From Larix kaempferi (taxonomy: Eukaryota > Streptophyta > Pinopsida > Pinales > Pinaceae): a DNA stretch of 64,000 nt. Within the stretch, counting starts at the first letter, position 1. Each line of letters begins with the position of its first letter. The notes under the pieces are model-generated. The model was not told the DNA's origin, did not search any database, and was given only the letters and a program-made list of their open reading frames with translations. The DNA is taken from the NCBI GenBank assembly GCA_027924585.1, contig BSBM01000372.1:30188001-30252000 (forward strand), read 5' to 3'. The position numbers and the translations under genes are program-made. This document shows positions 1 to 11,700 of this stretch, in pieces.

Positions 1-2960
1 ATAGTTTCACACCCAGGTTGGTATCTTAAACTATATCTCTATTTTTGTTATATGATATATATGTTTATTTTATTACATGTTACTGAATATTAATAGTTTA
101 TCGTTTTAGTTTGCTTGTCAGTGTAACTCATTATAATAGTTTTGAATATACCAAAGAGCCTGTGTTAAGAACTTATGGGTTGTACATTTGGAGTTCTTGG
201 TTTCAAGAGGTAAGTATATTTTAGACTAACTAATGTATATCCATTGAATACTTTTTTCTGGAAATTTGTTTTTATTGTTTCTATTGGCATTTGTGTTGTG
301 GAACTAATGTGAATTGTGTTCACTATTATTAGCTGATACAGGGAGGGCACATACTACCTTAAAGGTGTTTGATTGTTATGGCATTCTTGTTTTTTTTTAA
401 ATGTTTTTTTGCACATTGACTTTTTGCTCACATCATTCAAGAAAAGTTTATAACCCTGCACTGTAATCACAGCATCTAACTGCATGGAAGTTGGCACACT
501 GTTACTTTATCACATGTGCATGTGCTCTCTGTTTTAAATAAACTTCAAACACATTTTTGTAACTATAAAATCAATATGTCTTTCCATCTCAAACTTGATT
601 TAGACTATGCTAACAACTATTTGATTTTGATCTGACTATATAATATGCATTCCAAGTTATCATCTTTCCCTCGCATCAGACACGAGACCTTAGATTGATG
701 CTGGTTTAGACTACACTATTACAACTTTTGGATCTCATACAACCTATAGATGAATAGTGAACTACATATTGATTTACAAAGAATAGCATATTAAGAGGAA
801 AAACAACATGCACCAATAGTTCTACCTTTGAATGCAAATGACACAGATATAGACATAGAATGATCATAGAATGAGATATAGACACTGTGGTAGAACACGT
901 GATGATGTTGATTTCTGTGTGATAGCATATGCAGCTAGAAAATATATAGAAGGTGGCATGAAATCAAATGAAATTATGGGTAACAACAAGTGCAGAAGTT
1001 TCATGTGTCACATAAGAAGACGACAATAGATTATGGAGAAAATCCCATCTCCATGAAGTGTTGTATGGAGTCAGAAATATTTGCATGGGAGATGTAAACA
1101 TGGTTGTGCTACATGTAAAATTGTGTAATTTGTCTTTGTTTGAAGTTGTTTGGTCTTAAGTGAATACATCTTCCCATTTGAGTGCATGGTAATTGCATTG
1201 TTTGCATGTGGTGCCTATATAGCTCTATGGTATTTTTGGCAAATCCTCTTACATAAAGTGCACTTGAAAGTGAAAATTTATGCAGCTCATCAAAATTTGC
1301 AATTGGGATCTTTATTTGTTTTGGTTTTTATTGGGTTGGTGCATTCATTGGATCAGGTGGCCTCTAACATGGAATCTAAGTTGGGCTCTTCTATTGTGCC
1401 CTAGCTCAAGTATTTTGCAAGTTTGTTATCTTGTGGCGTGATGTAGTTTTGGGGTTCTGCATTCAACCTGCACATGCCTTCTCTGTGCATTCTTTTTGGT
1501 GCGTTGCTTCCCACCTTTTTCATATCCACACAAGTTATAATTTATTTTGGTTGGATTCCTTTGTTGTAACTTAAATAATTGTTTGTTGCTACATGCTTAG
1601 TGTGCTTCTAGGAGACTTGGTAAACAAGGGATTTGGTAGAGGTAAGATTGATTATATCAATTGACTTCAAAGTTTATTTAGAAATATTTTCAACCATTGG
1701 TTCCACTCTATTTATTTTCTATTCAATAAGACTACAAAGAGTTGCTTGTTCAAAAATGCAGTGAGTGTTGAGAATAGAAAACCGTAGCATTGCAAACTTC
1801 AAATGATAGAATTTGTGGAACAATTGTTTCCTATAGGGTATTCATGACAAATAGAATTGTGATCTTATTTCCTTGTAGGGGTTTAAAGTAAAACTTTATC
1901 ATGTCATTGCTTTAATGCAAGATACTAATGAAAAACAATAAGAGAACAAGGGACACTCCCTTTCAACAAAAATCATCCATTGAAAACAAACCAGTTGGGT
2001 TTTCTTTTGAAGCCCTATTGCAAAAGAGAGTGCTTTTGATGAGATTGAATCCGTAAGTATAGATCATTATTGACTGGTGATAGTGAACATGGATTTCTAT
2101 TTTCATCATTTAATGCTTGCCCAATGTTTGGGTATGAGTTCCAATCCTTCAAGTCCCAGAAAATAGCCATTTATCTTCATCTTGGTTCAAGTATTCTATC
2201 CTCAATGATATATTACCATAGAGGGAGAAGGGCCTGAGGGAGAAGCTGAAGGCATGACTGTTCACCCATATGTGGGGTTCAGAATATGACAAGGAGGAGA
2301 TTCTGGTGGTTACCGAAAGTTGGAGTTTCGATGGCGATCGGATCACCATTCAACTGCTATCCACATGTGCTTAAGACTGGAGCTTACAATTCTTCATGTT
2401 TATACATTTGCTTCAAGTTCTTGAGATATCTATCTAGGACTATGTTTGTTGTTTACAAGCTCATGAAAAGTTTGATGATAAATGACTCTAAGAAAGTTTT
2501 ATTAAGAAGTGAATAGAGCTAAGGTATAATTCTTTGTAAGACCGAGCTCATACATTGCAAAATGTTGTTTAAGCCTTATGATTATTCAAAGGACACAAGG
2601 AGAACATCAGTTATATCTTGAAGACCGAGCCTATTCTTTGTGACCAAATTGAGTTTGAGTTTGAATATTTGTGCCATTAAAAGACAAAACTTGAAGTTGA
2701 AGAATTGATTGTTGAAAAGGGATAAGTATGAAAACTAATTTGACAAATTTTATTTGTGTTACTGCTTATCATAAAGACTTGGTAACTACTTTAAGGAATA
2801 CAATGCAAGATTATTTGTTTGATGAAGTTTGATAGAATTGGAAACCATCATTAAAAGACTTGTTTGCATATCTGAAAGGAATCATTGATAAGGATTTGAT
2901 TGTAGATGTAAGAGCTAGTTCATGAGAAGTGCTTTTAGTCTATCCGAAGCAAATCTATGA
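1..2960. other. AT-rich intergenic DNA, no gene recognised
   Basis: No reading frame here has family motifs or length beyond chance. The sequence is AT-rich with scattered short homopolymers. One short stretch around 2209-2373 on the + strand reads as a protein-like fragment interrupted by stops (see findings), but I could not identify it. Confidence 0.6.
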
Positions 2961-3039
2961 CTGTATCGTCGCATTCAAATTTGTTTTTTAAAAACTTCCA
3001 GGTATCGTCTATATATCGACACACATCAATAGAGGCTAT

Positions 3040-3480
3040 AGAAATGTTTCGACGTAGTTGCTGAACCTACCACGAAAGTTTGTGAATGCCAATGTGGATA
3101 CTGCGACGATGTTTCGTGGAACTATAAAATATCTTCCACGCAGATGTTGAACCTGCCATGAAAGTTTGGGAATCCATGCGTGGATACTGTGACGAACATT
3201 CGTGGTAGGTTCAGCACCTGCATGAAAATTTATAGGAGTTATGCGTCGATATAGCGACGCAATTGCGTGGCAGGATTCATTTTCCGTAGATATGCAAACT
3301 GTTGTGTTGTTGACACGTGGCAACAACGAAGCGTTTCTATTGCCACGACGTGGAATTTTCATCCCTATATCCACGGATCTCTTTCCACGAAAAAAACAAA
3401 CCCCAATCGTTGCAACAGGGACGAAAATTCATGGCTATTACAACACAAGTTCGTGGCAAATTAGACCATATGTAGTAGTG
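3040..3480. repeat. CpG-rich block of CCACG/CGTGG motifs in both orientations
   Basis: About a dozen copies of CCACGAA/TTCGTGG-like words occur in both orientations within ~440 bp. Two diverged direct copies of a ~65-bp unit (near 3057-3121 and 3141-3205) and a short inverted copy (near 3203-3230) are visible. A perfect 6-bp hairpin GCGTCG/CGACGC lies near 3242-3260. Motif crowding of this kind resembles the subterminal regions of CACTA or other TIR transposons, where the transposase-associated protein binds. No terminal inverted repeat was found, so that class is inference. The block abuts the truncated 5' edge of gypsy element G1. Confidence 0.45.
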
Positions 3481-3539
3481 CATGGTGCCAAATCCTTCAC
3501 TAAATCAAACCTTCGCTCATGATGCCACCATATACAAAT

Positions 3540-5870
3540 GAATGTGGACATATCCTAAGACAATTTTTTGTTCACATGAAGGCCATTATGAGTTTTTAGT
3601 GATGCCCTTTGGGATTTGTAATGATCCATCCAACTTTCAAAACTTCATGAACAAGTTTTTTCGGCACTTCTTGTGCAATTTTGTGCTTGTATGTTTTGAT
3701 GACATTTTGATCTATATGAAAACTTGAGAAGCACATGTGGAGATTGATTTGTTCCTTAAATGTTCCAAATGTTCTTTTGGCACTTTAGAGATTCAATACT
3801 TGGGTCACATTGTCAAAAAGGATGGAGTGTGTGTGGATTCTAAGAAAATCCAGGCTATACATGATTGGCCCCAAGAGACTGAAAATATTATATCGCTTCC
3901 TAGGAATTACAAGCTACTATAGGAAATTTGTGAAGAATTATGGGTGAATTACAACATCCTTAAGTTCCTTGGTAAAAATCAATTCTTTTGTATGGAATGA
4001 GGCCTTTGAGCATCCATTTTTAGCTTTAAAGGATACCATGTCTATTACACATGTTTTATATGTGCCTAATTTCACTAAGCCTTTTGTATTGGCATGTGAT
4101 ACTTCATGTAGAGGTCTTGGATCTATACTGATGCAGGAAGAGCACCTCTTGATATTTACATGTAAACAATTGTATGATAGAAATTTGGGAAAGTCCACAT
4201 ATGGGAAAGAGAATATGTCCATCCTTCATGTAGTCAATGCTTGGTATTTGTATCCTATTGGGAAACACTTCTATATAAAGATAGATCATCACAATTTGAA
4301 TTTTTTTCTAGAACAAAGGTTGTCATCCCTCAAGCATCACAAGTGGGTCACTAAGATGCTTGGGTACGATTATGAGATAGTATATAAGAAATACAAAGTG
4401 AATGTGGTGGTTGTTTGTCTAGGAAATATGAGGAGGATGTATCTCTCTTTTCTTTATCCTTACTCGTACCAGATTGGCTCATCAAATCCCAACAAAAATG
4501 TTTGGAAAATGACATTGTGCTTCAACTCATCCAAAGACTTGAGGAGAAACCCAATCCCCCAATGGATATACTTGGTAGCATGATACCTTGTGGTATAAAA
4601 GGCATATTTTTATATGATCAATTTCTACTTTAAAGCAAAAAATGTTAGAGGGGTTGCATTTGTCACCTTCCATGGGTCACTCTGGCCTTCATAAAACCTA
4701 TGAATGAGTAAGAGCTCATTCTTTTGAGAAGGAATGAAAAAGGACATCCACACATTCGTATATAAATGTAACGCTTTCCAGAGGAATAAGGGTGAGACAA
4801 TGAAGCCTTTAAGGGAATTACAACCACTATCGATACTATCCATTCTCTAGACCAACATATCCATGGATTTCATAGTGGACCTTGACAAATCCAACAAGAA
4901 ATTGATTATCATGGTGTTAGCTAACCACCTTTCCAAATATTCTCACTTTTGTGCCTTATCACACCCATTTATGCCTCCCACGATTGTACAAGTTTTAATG
5001 GATCTTATTTTTAAGTTGCATGTGATGCCTACTTCCATTGTGTTTAATCATGATCCCACATTCACTAGAAAAATCTAGTAGGAGTTGTTTATATTACAAG
5101 GCACACAGTTGGAAATGAGCAAACCTTATCATCCCCAAACTAATGGCCAAACAAAAGTGGTCAGCAAGTGCTTGGAAAATTATTTGAGATTCCTTGCATT
5201 TGATGGGAAACACCAATGGGCATAGTGGCTACCCCTTGTAGAATGGTGGCATGATACCACTTATCATGGAGCTACCAAATTGTCACATATAAATCTATCT
5301 ATGTCCAAAAATCACCCCTAGTGGCTTCATATTTACTAGGCACATCCAATGTTGAGGAAGTGGATTGCACACTCAATACTAGAGAGGACAATATCCACAC
5401 TTAAGGGAAAATTTTCTAGGGCTTAGAATATAATGAAGCAATAGGTTGACCAACATCACTCTTGAGTGCTATTTTGTAGAATGGGATTGGGTGCTTATTT
5501 GTCTTCATCCCTATAAGTAGACATCTTTCAAAGACAAAGGCCACCAAAAGATAGTATTGAAATTTTATGGGCCTTTTAGAAATTCCAACACATTGGTACG
5601 TTGCCTATAGATGGGATCTTCCTACCCACTCCAATATCCATCAAGTATTTCATGTGTCATGTTTAAATAAGGTCATAGGGTCAAATTTTTAAGTTCAGAC
5701 TAACCTTCCATAAATTGATGAAGAGGGATCTAATTGGATACAACCAAAAGTAGTAATAGACACCAGAGAACATCAACTACACCAATACACTATCCAGGAA
5801 TTCCTAATATAATGGAAAGATATGCAACTTGAATATGCTACTTGGGAGGCAACACCAATTTTATAGTAGT
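3540..5870 (+). pseudogene. pol: G1 pol remnant: RT-RNase H-integrase-chromodomain
   Basis: RT covers 3542-3925 and shows VMPFG and the catalytic box CFDDIL. Gypsy RNase H covers 3969-4400 with ACDTS, YGKEN and IKIDHHNL, which hold the expected acidic residues. The integrase zinc-finger part lies near 4640-4790 (GHSGLHKTYE). The core runs from 4863 (MDFIV) to the HPQTNGQT motif near 5130. The usual SDRD of the core reads FNHD, so the catalytic Asp is Asn, and the usual catalytic Glu in GQTE is Lys (GQTK). A chromodomain-like tail (EFLI...W...ATWEATP) ends near 5870. Stops and frameshifts occur throughout. Clade assignment (chromovirus) is inference. Confidence 0.8.
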
Positions 5871-5907
5871 TTCCATACCTCCATCCTTGACGACAACACC
5901 ACTTTTG

Positions 5908-5920
5908 AAGGGAGAGGGAG
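5908..5920 (+). other. Polypurine tract of G1
   Basis: AAGGGAGAGGGAG is all purine and sits immediately 5' of the LTR start TGCTATGATC, the usual position of the plus-strand primer of an LTR retrotransposon. Confidence 0.7.
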
Positions 5921-6895
5921 TGCTATGATCTTACCTTAACCTCCCTACTTTGGGATCCTTAGGAGTTAGTCAATTAATGTATGAAACCATATTCTTTGGA
6001 TAAGTCCCATTAGATAGTTAGCGATTAACTACTTCATGTAAAGAGTCATCCTTATTAAATAAGGACCATTTGATAGTTGATACTCATTAATGATGGGACC
6101 ACACGCAATAAGGGTGTTTCCAGTAAGAAATTATTTATAAATCTAGTAAGACCTGCTCAACGAGGGTTGTCCACTTGAATGAGCATGTGAACTTTGATCT
6201 CTCATTTGGAATTATGAATACAATGTATATATTATGTAGATTTGTTCTCATTGTCTGTTGTATTTTATTTTTTGCATTGACATTTCTCTAAATATTGTTC
6301 ATGTTTTCATATTTATATTGGTTAAATACATTACAAAAACCCTAGGACATTTCCAAACAATTGTAATGAAGCCTTGTATGTCGAGTCATTATTGACAAGG
6401 GTAGATGCCACATGCCATCACAGTCTTACTTGATGAAAGGGCCCACTAAGACCTTTCTCCACTAAAATAGTAAGCCCTCCAGTTATGGTCCAATTGTTGT
6501 AATTCGAGGTTTATGGGTTTAAAATGAAATGAAACTAATATGTGATGCAAAAATATATGGAATCATCTAGTTTAAGTGACTGCTTTTATTCAACTTGTTA
6601 GATTGTAATATCTATTGAATTTATATTCAATCTACTTTTGTGTACTTGTTAAGTCAATTATGTTAGACAATTGATTATGAAATATCTAACTTTGATTATA
6701 TGGTCAGTCAATTCAATTTTGATATATAAAAGCGAGCATATTCCAATTAACTAGTTATCCCCATTGGCTATCCCAACTTCACAAGTTATTCAATTATGTA
6801 ACTACTTACTCCTTTGTTTTCACTACATAGACCAATGGATTGTCTTTCAAATGGTTGGAATGTTTGGAAATTAGATCCTAATCAAGTGTTGGGAC
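5921..6895 (+). repeat. 3' LTR of G1 (3' limit uncertain)
   Basis: It begins TGCTATGATCTTACC right after the polypurine tract. It aligns by eye with the sequence starting TGTTAGGATCTTACC at 16261, including the blocks CTTACCTTAACCTCCCTACTTTGGG and TTTATGGGTTTAAAATGAAAT. Similarity continues to about 6895. No terminal CA or target duplication could be fixed, so the true LTR may be shorter and the rest flanking repeat shared with G2. Confidence 0.6.
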
Positions 6896-6906
6896 AACAC
6901 TTGTTT

Positions 6907-7300
6907 GAAGGGGAGGGGCATGTTAAGCCCTATATATTGAGACATTACATTCTTAAAGCTATATTAGTGTTGTCATTATTGGTTGGCTAGGCCCTTAAAT
7001 TGTAATTGTACCCTTTTTCTCCTATATATACCAAGGAGACCTAATTTTAGATATCATCTCATATTGTATGTTTGTTATATTATAAAAGGAGGTTGCCCCC
7101 TTGAAGAGGCTTCTTATTCATTCATTCTCTTTACTTATCAAGGAATGGATTGCTTGTTCTTTCTATTTTTATGCTATTTGGGGTATTTGGTTCATATATT
7201 TTGGTATGGGAGCATGGGATATTGATTGGGATCCTTTGAATGAGTGATCTCATCATTTTCACTATCATTTGTTTTTAGAGAATTTTCAGGGTTTGAAATT
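6907..7300 (+). repeat. Second gypsy-type polypurine tract and LTR-like sequence
   Basis: A purine-rich tract (GAAGGGGAGGGGCA, 6907-6920) is followed by TGTTAAGCCC, as at a 3' LTR junction. Inside are a TATATATA box near 7021 and the block AAAGGAGGTTGCCCCCTTG (near 7086), which resembles AAAGGAGGTTTCCCCCTCG in the G2 LTR near 16540. It probably belongs to a related gypsy element. Its 3' end cannot be fixed because integrase-like sequence starts near 7355. Confidence 0.5.
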
Positions 7301-7354
7301 TTCAAGGTACTTAGAAGACACAATGAAGTACAATGTATCAAAATTCTAAATTCT

Positions 7355-7511
7355 ATAGTTTCTCAAGTGTTCATGGATCTCATTTTTAAGTTGCTTGATA
7401 TGCCCACTTCCATTGTGTTGGATTGTGGTCCCACATTCACTAAAAAATTCTAGTAGAAGTTGTTTAAATTAAAGGCACACAATTGAAAATGAGCACAACT
7501 TATCATCATGA
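7355..7511 (+). pseudogene. pol: G2 integrase fragment, left piece
   Basis: This aligns with the G1 integrase core at 4999-5120: both encode VFMDLIFKL-like and PTSIV motifs. Where G1 has FNHD, G2 reads LDCG, so here the catalytic Asp survives while the following Asp is lost. The piece stops at the LINE-1 target duplication (7498-7511) and resumes at 14633. Confidence 0.75.
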
Positions 7512-7847
7512 TTTATTTTTATTTTAACATAAACGGTTGATATTTTTTTTTATATAAAAAAAGAGATAAGAAACAGGATTACATTGTGTATGAGCAGGCC
7601 CACTCCCCCACAGAGATGGGCGGCCATAACTCTACCATCATCTTTGTCCATTTTACAAAAAGTGTGACAGACTTTCAGCCTTGCAAAACTGATGCAATGT
7701 CTTCCCGGAAGTTTTTTGACAGGGAAATATAAACATAATTCTGACATATTTAACATAAAATTACATACATAAGCTTACGTTTCATACTGCATAAAATTCA
7801 ATCAAAGGACTGGGGAAAAAGAACCCAAAAAGAAGTACCGAACAACA

Positions 7848-8713
7848 TCATAACTCTGCTTCCTTGCCACAGTTGTTCATCAAAGCCTGCTTGAATTCCT
7901 TGGTCTTAGCGCGGATTCCATTAACATTCTTGTCAATCCTTTTTGCAATTCCACAGATCTCCCTGATTTGGGCAGTTCCACGAATCTCACCAATCTCCAT
8001 AGCCACTTCCAGGGATTCCACCTTTTCTCTAAGCTTACGAACCTCCAGGCGGGCTGCATGCTCCGAAATAGACATGTGTTGCAGGGTATTTTTTTTATCT
8101 CCGAGATCTCCAATCTTAAGACATGAACCTGTGCATCTAGAATAGCCAGATGGTCGTCAATTACATTGAGGGAGGCCGCAAATCCATGTAAATTATCTAG
8201 ACCAGAGCCCAGAATCAACTCACTATTCGGCACTAGTGCCGCACCTTCATTTCCACCTGTTGAGGTATGTAGACGCTTCCTGCAATCGACATCACCACTA
8301 TCAGACACAACGCCCCAAACTTTCTCACTGCGCTGCATGCCCTCCTGATTCCCTGACCAAGAGGGAAATCGCTTCCTAAAATCTAGGGTAACACTGCCAT
8401 GATTCCGGATAGTTTTCATGCGGAGAGGATAACCAAAATTCACCATTTTTGTAGGCACAATAGAACAAGAATGATGCCAACCTTCTCGACCAGCCGCTTG
8501 ATATAACCTGGAGCCTCGACGACTATCCGAGGAGACTGGTTGCATTCTTCCCATGTGGAATCCATTTTCCATACTCGTGCGAACGTCCCTAACCTCGAAA
8601 TCCCAAACAGGGTTTGAAACTATAGCATAAAATTTGATGAAGTTCGAATTCTGCGTGAGGTGGCAACTAAGGCTCTCACTCAAATGAAGGCGTTTTTCCA
8701 TAGTTAAAAACAT
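7848..8713 (-). pseudogene. LINE-1 third ORF, C-terminal coiled coil, unknown function
   Basis: Downstream of the RNase H stop (8748) a new ATG at 8713 opens 277 codons on the - strand. Near 8110 the protein-like reading shifts into the frame starting MSISEHAARLEV at 8075, which runs to 7848. The switch lies at an A8 run on the coding strand (T8 near 8089-8096), a likely one-base indel, so the ancestral protein was probably ~290 residues. The last ~75 residues have heptad-like, charged sequence (RLEVRKLREKVESLE) typical of a coiled coil. The N-terminal part matches no family I recognise. It could be a true LINE ORF3, a lost ORF2 extension, or captured host sequence. Confidence 0.55.
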
Positions 8714-8747
8714 AAAAAAATTACCTGGATGTGAGGACTTGACAATG

Positions 8748-11700
8748 TCAAGGGATCCATACCTTGTTTCTCATTGTGTGGTTACTAACTAGAACACCCC
8801 TATCAAGTCTTGCTCCATCATTTTCCATCGCATCAATTGCTTGGTTATTCGTTCTCATGATGTGGAAGAACCTGATAGTTTTGAATTCACTAACAAGGTA
8901 CGTAAGAAGATTGTGTATTTTGGAAGTAGGACTCTTTCTGTTCATAATCAGACTCCTAGCCTCCCTGATGACTAACATTGAGTCACCACAAATTGCTAAA
9001 TCGGTGATGCCATCCTCCCTTGCAATCTCCATACCTTTTGTCAGGGCTAACCATTCTACATTGTTGTTAGTATTTCTTCCTAATCCCCACGCATAGTCCT
9101 TCTTCTTGTTTCCATCGGAGTCATAGAGAACTCCACCCACACCTTCCAACCCAGGGTTGCCTTTCGAGGCTCCGTCAAAGAAGAGAGTGTTGCATCCGAT
9201 ATTTTCCTTCCAATTTTGAAGGTCCTCTACGCTCATTCTGATATGCCAATTCTGAATATTGGGTATCTTTATCAGAGTAGGCAGGCAAAGAGAGGGGTTC
9301 GGAGATAAGAAGTCCGAGGCCCAGATTTTTTCTTCCACTATTAGAGGCTCCTTATTTATATTCTTCATTCCCTGTACTAACAAGGCTTCAACCTAGAGCA
9401 CTTTAGACAAGGCTAGGACTGGAGCAGGAGTGGAGATGATTCCTTCAAACATTTCCTTGTTTCTGGTTGTCCATATCTTCCAACAAATAAAATTTGGAAA
9501 GGCTTCCTAGGTTCTCTTGAAGTCAAGCTTGTTGTGAAGGGATCCCATGTAGTAATCCTTCCAACTGGCGAATAGATCGTTCCAGTTTGTTGGCAGAGTC
9601 ACTACGAAATTTAAATCGAAAAAAGCCCTGTGCCAAAATTATTGGGCAAATTTGCAATCCAGAAACAAGTGTTCAACAGTTTCCTCCGATGCCTTTCATA
9701 GAATGCGGTTCCTCGATACCTCTTTTTTAAGATTATCTGCAGTAAGGATTTTATGATAGGCTAAAGTCCATGTGAATGCATTTATTTTTGGGAGACTGTC
9801 CTTACTCCATACTTTATCCCATTTTTTGTCCTTGAAAATACTGTTGCTATCCATTAGTCGATACCCGGCTTTGACAGTATAGACGCTCGAATTGCTCCAC
9901 CCTCTTCTGTCAAGCATGTTATGATGCACAGGGACAACTCTGTGTAAGAGTTCTAAAAGAGCATCGCCGTCAGATTGAAGATGACTCGAGGTCTCTAATT
10001 TGAGCCAACCCATCCATCTTCCTTTATCGGTCCACTCTGAAAGGTCATATAGGGTATAGATATTAATATGATCCATCCATTCGTCGAGCTCAATGAAGTT
10101 CTGCAGGAAATTGACAGGGGATCTTGGGTCCGGACCTAGCTTGTTAGCCCAAAGCTTGATCTTTTTTCCATTACTAGGAATCCAGTAAGAATGTTTATGC
10201 AGGATAGGAGCTTCCTTTTTGCACAGGTTCCAGATGGGAGTGTCAACTTTATTTTGGTCAATATTATCCACGCTTCGTAATCTGTTCCCTATCATGTACT
10301 TCTTGCAAAGGATCTCTTTCCACTAGGATTTCTTACCTGTGACAACCCTCCAAAGGATTTTGGCACCTAAAGCGATATTCATGAGCGAGGGATATCGTAT
10401 ACTTGCGCCACCAACATCTTTAGTTCTGCAGACCTTATCCCAACTCATCAAATGGAACTTTTTGGCTCCATTGGACTTCCCTCCTTGCCAAAGAAATCTA
10501 CGGAGCTCTTTTGTAATCTTTTGAATTACACTCTTGGGGGCTAAAGAGATTGAACTGATGTAGACAAGGTAGGAAAAAATAACATAGTTGATTAAAACTA
10601 ATTTTCCAGCTAAGTTAAGCCAACTAAACCCCCACGAGGAGATTTTGGCTTTGATCTTGTCAATCAAGCCCTACCAATCCATAACTTTCTTGTTTCCTTT
10701 GAAGATTGGGATACCGAGATAAATAAAAGAGTTCCAAGAGGGACATCCATCGAAACCCAGGATCCTGGAAATTTTGGCTATTATTTCCTTGGGGCAGTTC
10801 CAACCATAAATTTTGGATTTCATGGAGTTAACTTTTCCGTCATAAGCTTTGAGAAAGGTAGTTAAAGCACTTTTGAATCTTTCAGCTATGATTGTAGAAG
10901 CTCCTCCTAGCAAAATCGTGTCGTCTGCAAATTGAGCATGATTGACTGCTCTAACTCCTCTTGCAATCCTCAGCCCTTTGAGTTCCCCCAACCTTTGAAG
11001 CTGACTTAACTTCCGACTCAGAGACTCAGCCACCAACAGATAGAGAAAGGGGGGCATGGGACACCCCTTCCTTAGGCCTCTAGTGGCTTGAAAGAAAGAA
11101 TTAGGTCTGCCATTAACAAGCGGGGAGATCCAAGGCTTGCTTACACAAGCTTTTACCCATCTGATAAACCTACTAGGGAAACCGGATCTATTCATGATCT
11201 CGAATAAGAAGAAGTGGTTCACTCTGTCGAAAGAGTTTGCCATGTCCAACTGTATTGCCATTCCCTGCTGCTTTCTCTCCATACTAGAGTGTATAACCTC
11301 CTGCACAATGATAATATTATCCAAAATTTGACGACCAACTACGAACCCGCCTTGTGAATCATAGATAAGCTTACCCATTAATTTTTTCATTTGAGTAGCT
11401 ATGATCTTCGAAAGAATCTTGTAAGAGGTATTGCAAAGAGAGATAGACCTGAATCTTTCGATTGAGTTGGGATTACTATCTTTCGGCATGAGAGCCAGGA
11501 AGGAGGAGTTGGTGGCTCCCCCGATTTTATCCTTCTTCCTGTTCCAATTTAGCATTCTCTTTAAATCCTCTTTAATGATGTCCCAGGAAGCTTGAAAGAA
11601 GTTAATGGTAAAACCATCGGGCCTAGAGGCTTTGACCAAATGCAGTGACCAGATAGCGTCTCTAATTTCATTTTCAAAAATAGGTTTATCTAGCTCACAA

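Larger units (their letters stand above)
3540..6895 (+). mobile_element. G1: 5'-truncated Ty3/gypsy chromovirus-like retrotransposon
   Basis: The + strand carries, in order, a partial reverse transcriptase, RNase H, integrase zinc finger and core, a chromodomain-like tail, a polypurine tract and an LTR starting TGCTATG at 5921. Gag, protease and the N-terminal half of RT are missing; the 5' edge meets the CCACG-motif block. The reading frame is broken by many stops and shifts, so the copy is dead. Its tail and LTR align by eye with those of G2 (15880-17255), so the two belong to one family. The 3' limit is set where that alignment fades. Confidence 0.8.

Noticed and set aside
1150-1404. 84-codon hydrophobic + strand frame
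   Set aside because: It begins at a TTG, has no family match and sits in AT-rich DNA where Phe/Leu/Ile-rich frames arise by chance.
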